Below are positions 5,488 through 6,638 of a DNA stretch of 6,638 bases, in pieces. A program made the translations under genes and the position numbers. The stretch's first letter is position 1. Every line of letters begins with the position of its first letter. The stretch lies in NCBI GenBank assembly GCA_021203285.1, contig JAJQBM010000065.1:1-6638 (forward strand), written 5' to 3'. This stretch comes from Clostridiales bacterium (GTDB lineage Bacteria > Bacillota > Clostridia > Lachnospirales > Lachnospiraceae). The notes beneath the pieces were generated by a model. That model was given only the letters and a program-made list of their open reading frames with translations, was not told the DNA's origin and did not search any database.

Positions 5488-6638
5488 CTAACGGATAAAA
5501 TTTCCGTCCTTTACGACATCCGCCACCAGCTCGCGCTCATCCATATGATGCTTCTGCCCGCAGATCTCCTGATAATCCTCATGCCCCTTCCCGGCCAGCA
5601 CAATGACATCGCCCTCCTGCGCATTCTCGATCGCGTAGCGGATGGCCTGCGCCCGGTCCGTGATCGAGATATATGCTCCGTCCGCGCGCTTCACGCCGGT
5701 AATGATATCCTCAATGATTGCCTCCGGCTCCTCAAAGCGCGGATTATCCGAGGTAACAATGGTCAGATCGGCCAGGCGAGAGGAAACCTCGCCCATATTA
5801 AACCGCCGGTCGCGGGCGCGGTTGCCGCCGCATCCGAAGAGACAGACCAGACGCTTCGGATGATATTCTCGAAGCGTCGTCAAAAGGCTCTCCAGACTCA
5901 TGGCATTATGCGCATAGTCGATCATAAGCGTAAACTTTGAGGAGACAGGCAGAATCTCAACTCTCCCCTTCACATGTATCTGCGACAGGGACTGCTGAAT
6001 CGTCTGCACATCCACGCCGAAATGACGGCAGATCGAGATCGCGGTCATGGAATTATATACGCTGAACTTACCCGGAACATCAATCTCGACATCCATGTCC
6101 AGCTTTCCCTTCATGTGATAGGCGACGCCGAGACTTCCGCCCCGGTCAAAGAGGTGCACATTTTCCGCCACCAGATCCGCATTTTCGGAAAATCCGTAGG
6201 TCTCCACCGCACAGGTATGCCCCTCCAGAATCTTCTCCAGATGCGCGTCGTCCGCATTGAAAATACCCTGACGGCACTGCTGAAACAGCAGGCTCTTGCA
6301 GTGAATGTAATCATCCAGATCCTTGTGCTCGTTCGGGCCGATGTGATCCGGCTCCAGATTCGTAAAAATACCGTAATCAAAAACAAATCCGCCCACGCGG
6401 TGAAGCATCAGCCCCTGGGAGGAAACCTCCATCACCACACAGTCGCATCCTGCATCGACCATCTTCCGGAACGCCTCCTGAACCACATAGGACTCCGGGG
6501 TTGTGTTGGAGGCCGGTATCGTCTCATCGCCGATGATCATCTCAATGGTTCCGATCAGTCCGCAACGATACCCGGAGTGCTCCAGAATCGACCTTACCAT
6601 GTAGGTGGCGGTGGGCTTTCCCTTTGTCCCCGTGATGC
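5488..6638 (-). CDS. murE: UDP-N-acetylmuramoyl-tripeptide synthetase (MurE family), 5' end outside window
   Basis: MurE adds the third stem-peptide residue to UDP-MurNAc-L-Ala-D-Glu in the cytoplasm, using ATP. The last 382 residues are present; roughly the first 100, the UDP-binding domain, lie beyond the window. From the edge one reads the ATP loop TGTKGKPT (6610-6633), SNTTPE, MEVSSQGL, FTNLEPDHIGPNEH, a KSLLF whose lysine (6295-6297) matches the carbamylated lysine, DYAHNAMSLE, FGCGGNRARDRR, DNPR (5737-5748) and GKGHE (5578-5592). DNPR and the GHE glutamate are the family marks for meso-diaminopimelate rather than lysine. Three spots differ from the textbook sequence: GKPT for GKTT, SSQGL for SSHAL, and DHIGPNEH for DHLDFHG. 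It may therefore be a divergent clostridial MurE or a second copy. It ends with TAG, 156 bases before pyrH. Confidence 0.9.
   Translation of the reverse strand, partial: ITGTKGKPTATYMVRSILEHSGYRCGLIGTIEMIIGDETIPASNTTPESYVVQEAFRKMVDAGCDCVVMEVSSQGLMLHRVGGFVFDYGIFTNLEPDHIGPNEHKDLDDYIHCKSLLFQQCRQGIFNADDAHLEKILEGHTCAVETYGFSENADLVAENVHLFDRGGSLGVAYHMKGKLDMDVEIDVPGKFSVYNSMTAISICRHFGVDVQTIQQSLSQIHVKGRVEILPVSSKFTLMIDYAHNAMSLESLLTTLREYHPKRLVCLFGCGGNRARDRRFNMGEVSSRLADLTIVTSDNPRFEEPEAIIEDIITGVKRADGAYISITDRAQAIRYAIENAQEGDVIVLAGKGHEDYQEICGQKHHMDERELVADVVKDGNFIR

Noticed and set aside
5442..5490. A possible intrinsic terminator after murE: TAGAACC pairing with GGTCTA before GGTTTTTTC
   Set aside because: The stem is only about six pairs with a bulged base and a long loop, too weak to call despite the T run.
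1..6638. Search for a novel system, mobile element, CRISPR array, tRNA or horizontally acquired island
   Set aside because: All eight genes are recognised housekeeping genes in conserved order and orientation with short gaps. No repeats, integrase, transposase, target-site duplications or cloverleaf structures were found by eye.

Overview
The window is a dense, ordinary stretch of bacterial chromosome. All eight genes lie on the minus strand, so transcription runs from high to low coordinates. In that order they are murE (5' end outside the window), pyrH, frr, uppS, cdsA, dxr, rseP and ispG (only its first 35 codons). The order pyrH-frr-uppS-cdsA-dxr-rseP-ispG is the classic Firmicutes housekeeping cluster. 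A MurE with the DNPR motif (meso-diaminopimelate type), a single-PDZ RseP/RasP and strong GGAGG-type ribosome binding sites point to a class Clostridia anaerobe. The family Lachnospiraceae is my inference from overall protein character and moderate GC; genus cannot be read from this window.

Layout: murE (5488-6638, partial) is followed by a 156-base gap that may hold a promoter for the downstream genes. pyrH (4636-5331) and frr (4045-4599) follow, 36 bases apart. A 74-base gap with a perfect 12-bp hairpin separates frr from uppS (3236-3970). uppS overlaps cdsA (2431-3243) by 8 bases. dxr (1206-2405), rseP (131-1171, TTG start) and ispG (1-107) follow with gaps of 25, 34 and 23 bases. No stretch over 300 bases lacks a gene. 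I see no tRNA, rRNA, CRISPR array, insertion sequence or phage-like gene.

The genes form a coherent set. Dxr and IspG are steps of the methylerythritol phosphate (MEP) route to isopentenyl diphosphate. UppS turns that into undecaprenyl diphosphate, the lipid carrier for the peptidoglycan precursors MurE helps build. CdsA makes CDP-diacylglycerol for phospholipids, RseP is a membrane protease linked to envelope stress signalling, PyrH supplies UDP (hence UTP and UDP-sugars), and Frr recycles ribosomes.

The one striking anomaly is an in-frame TAA at codon 66 of dxr (2208-2210). The reading frame is otherwise perfect on both sides, and all catalytic motifs downstream are intact. A second, milder oddity is a proline in the ATP-binding loop of MurE (GKPT instead of GKTT). 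I find no convincing evidence of a new biological system here.
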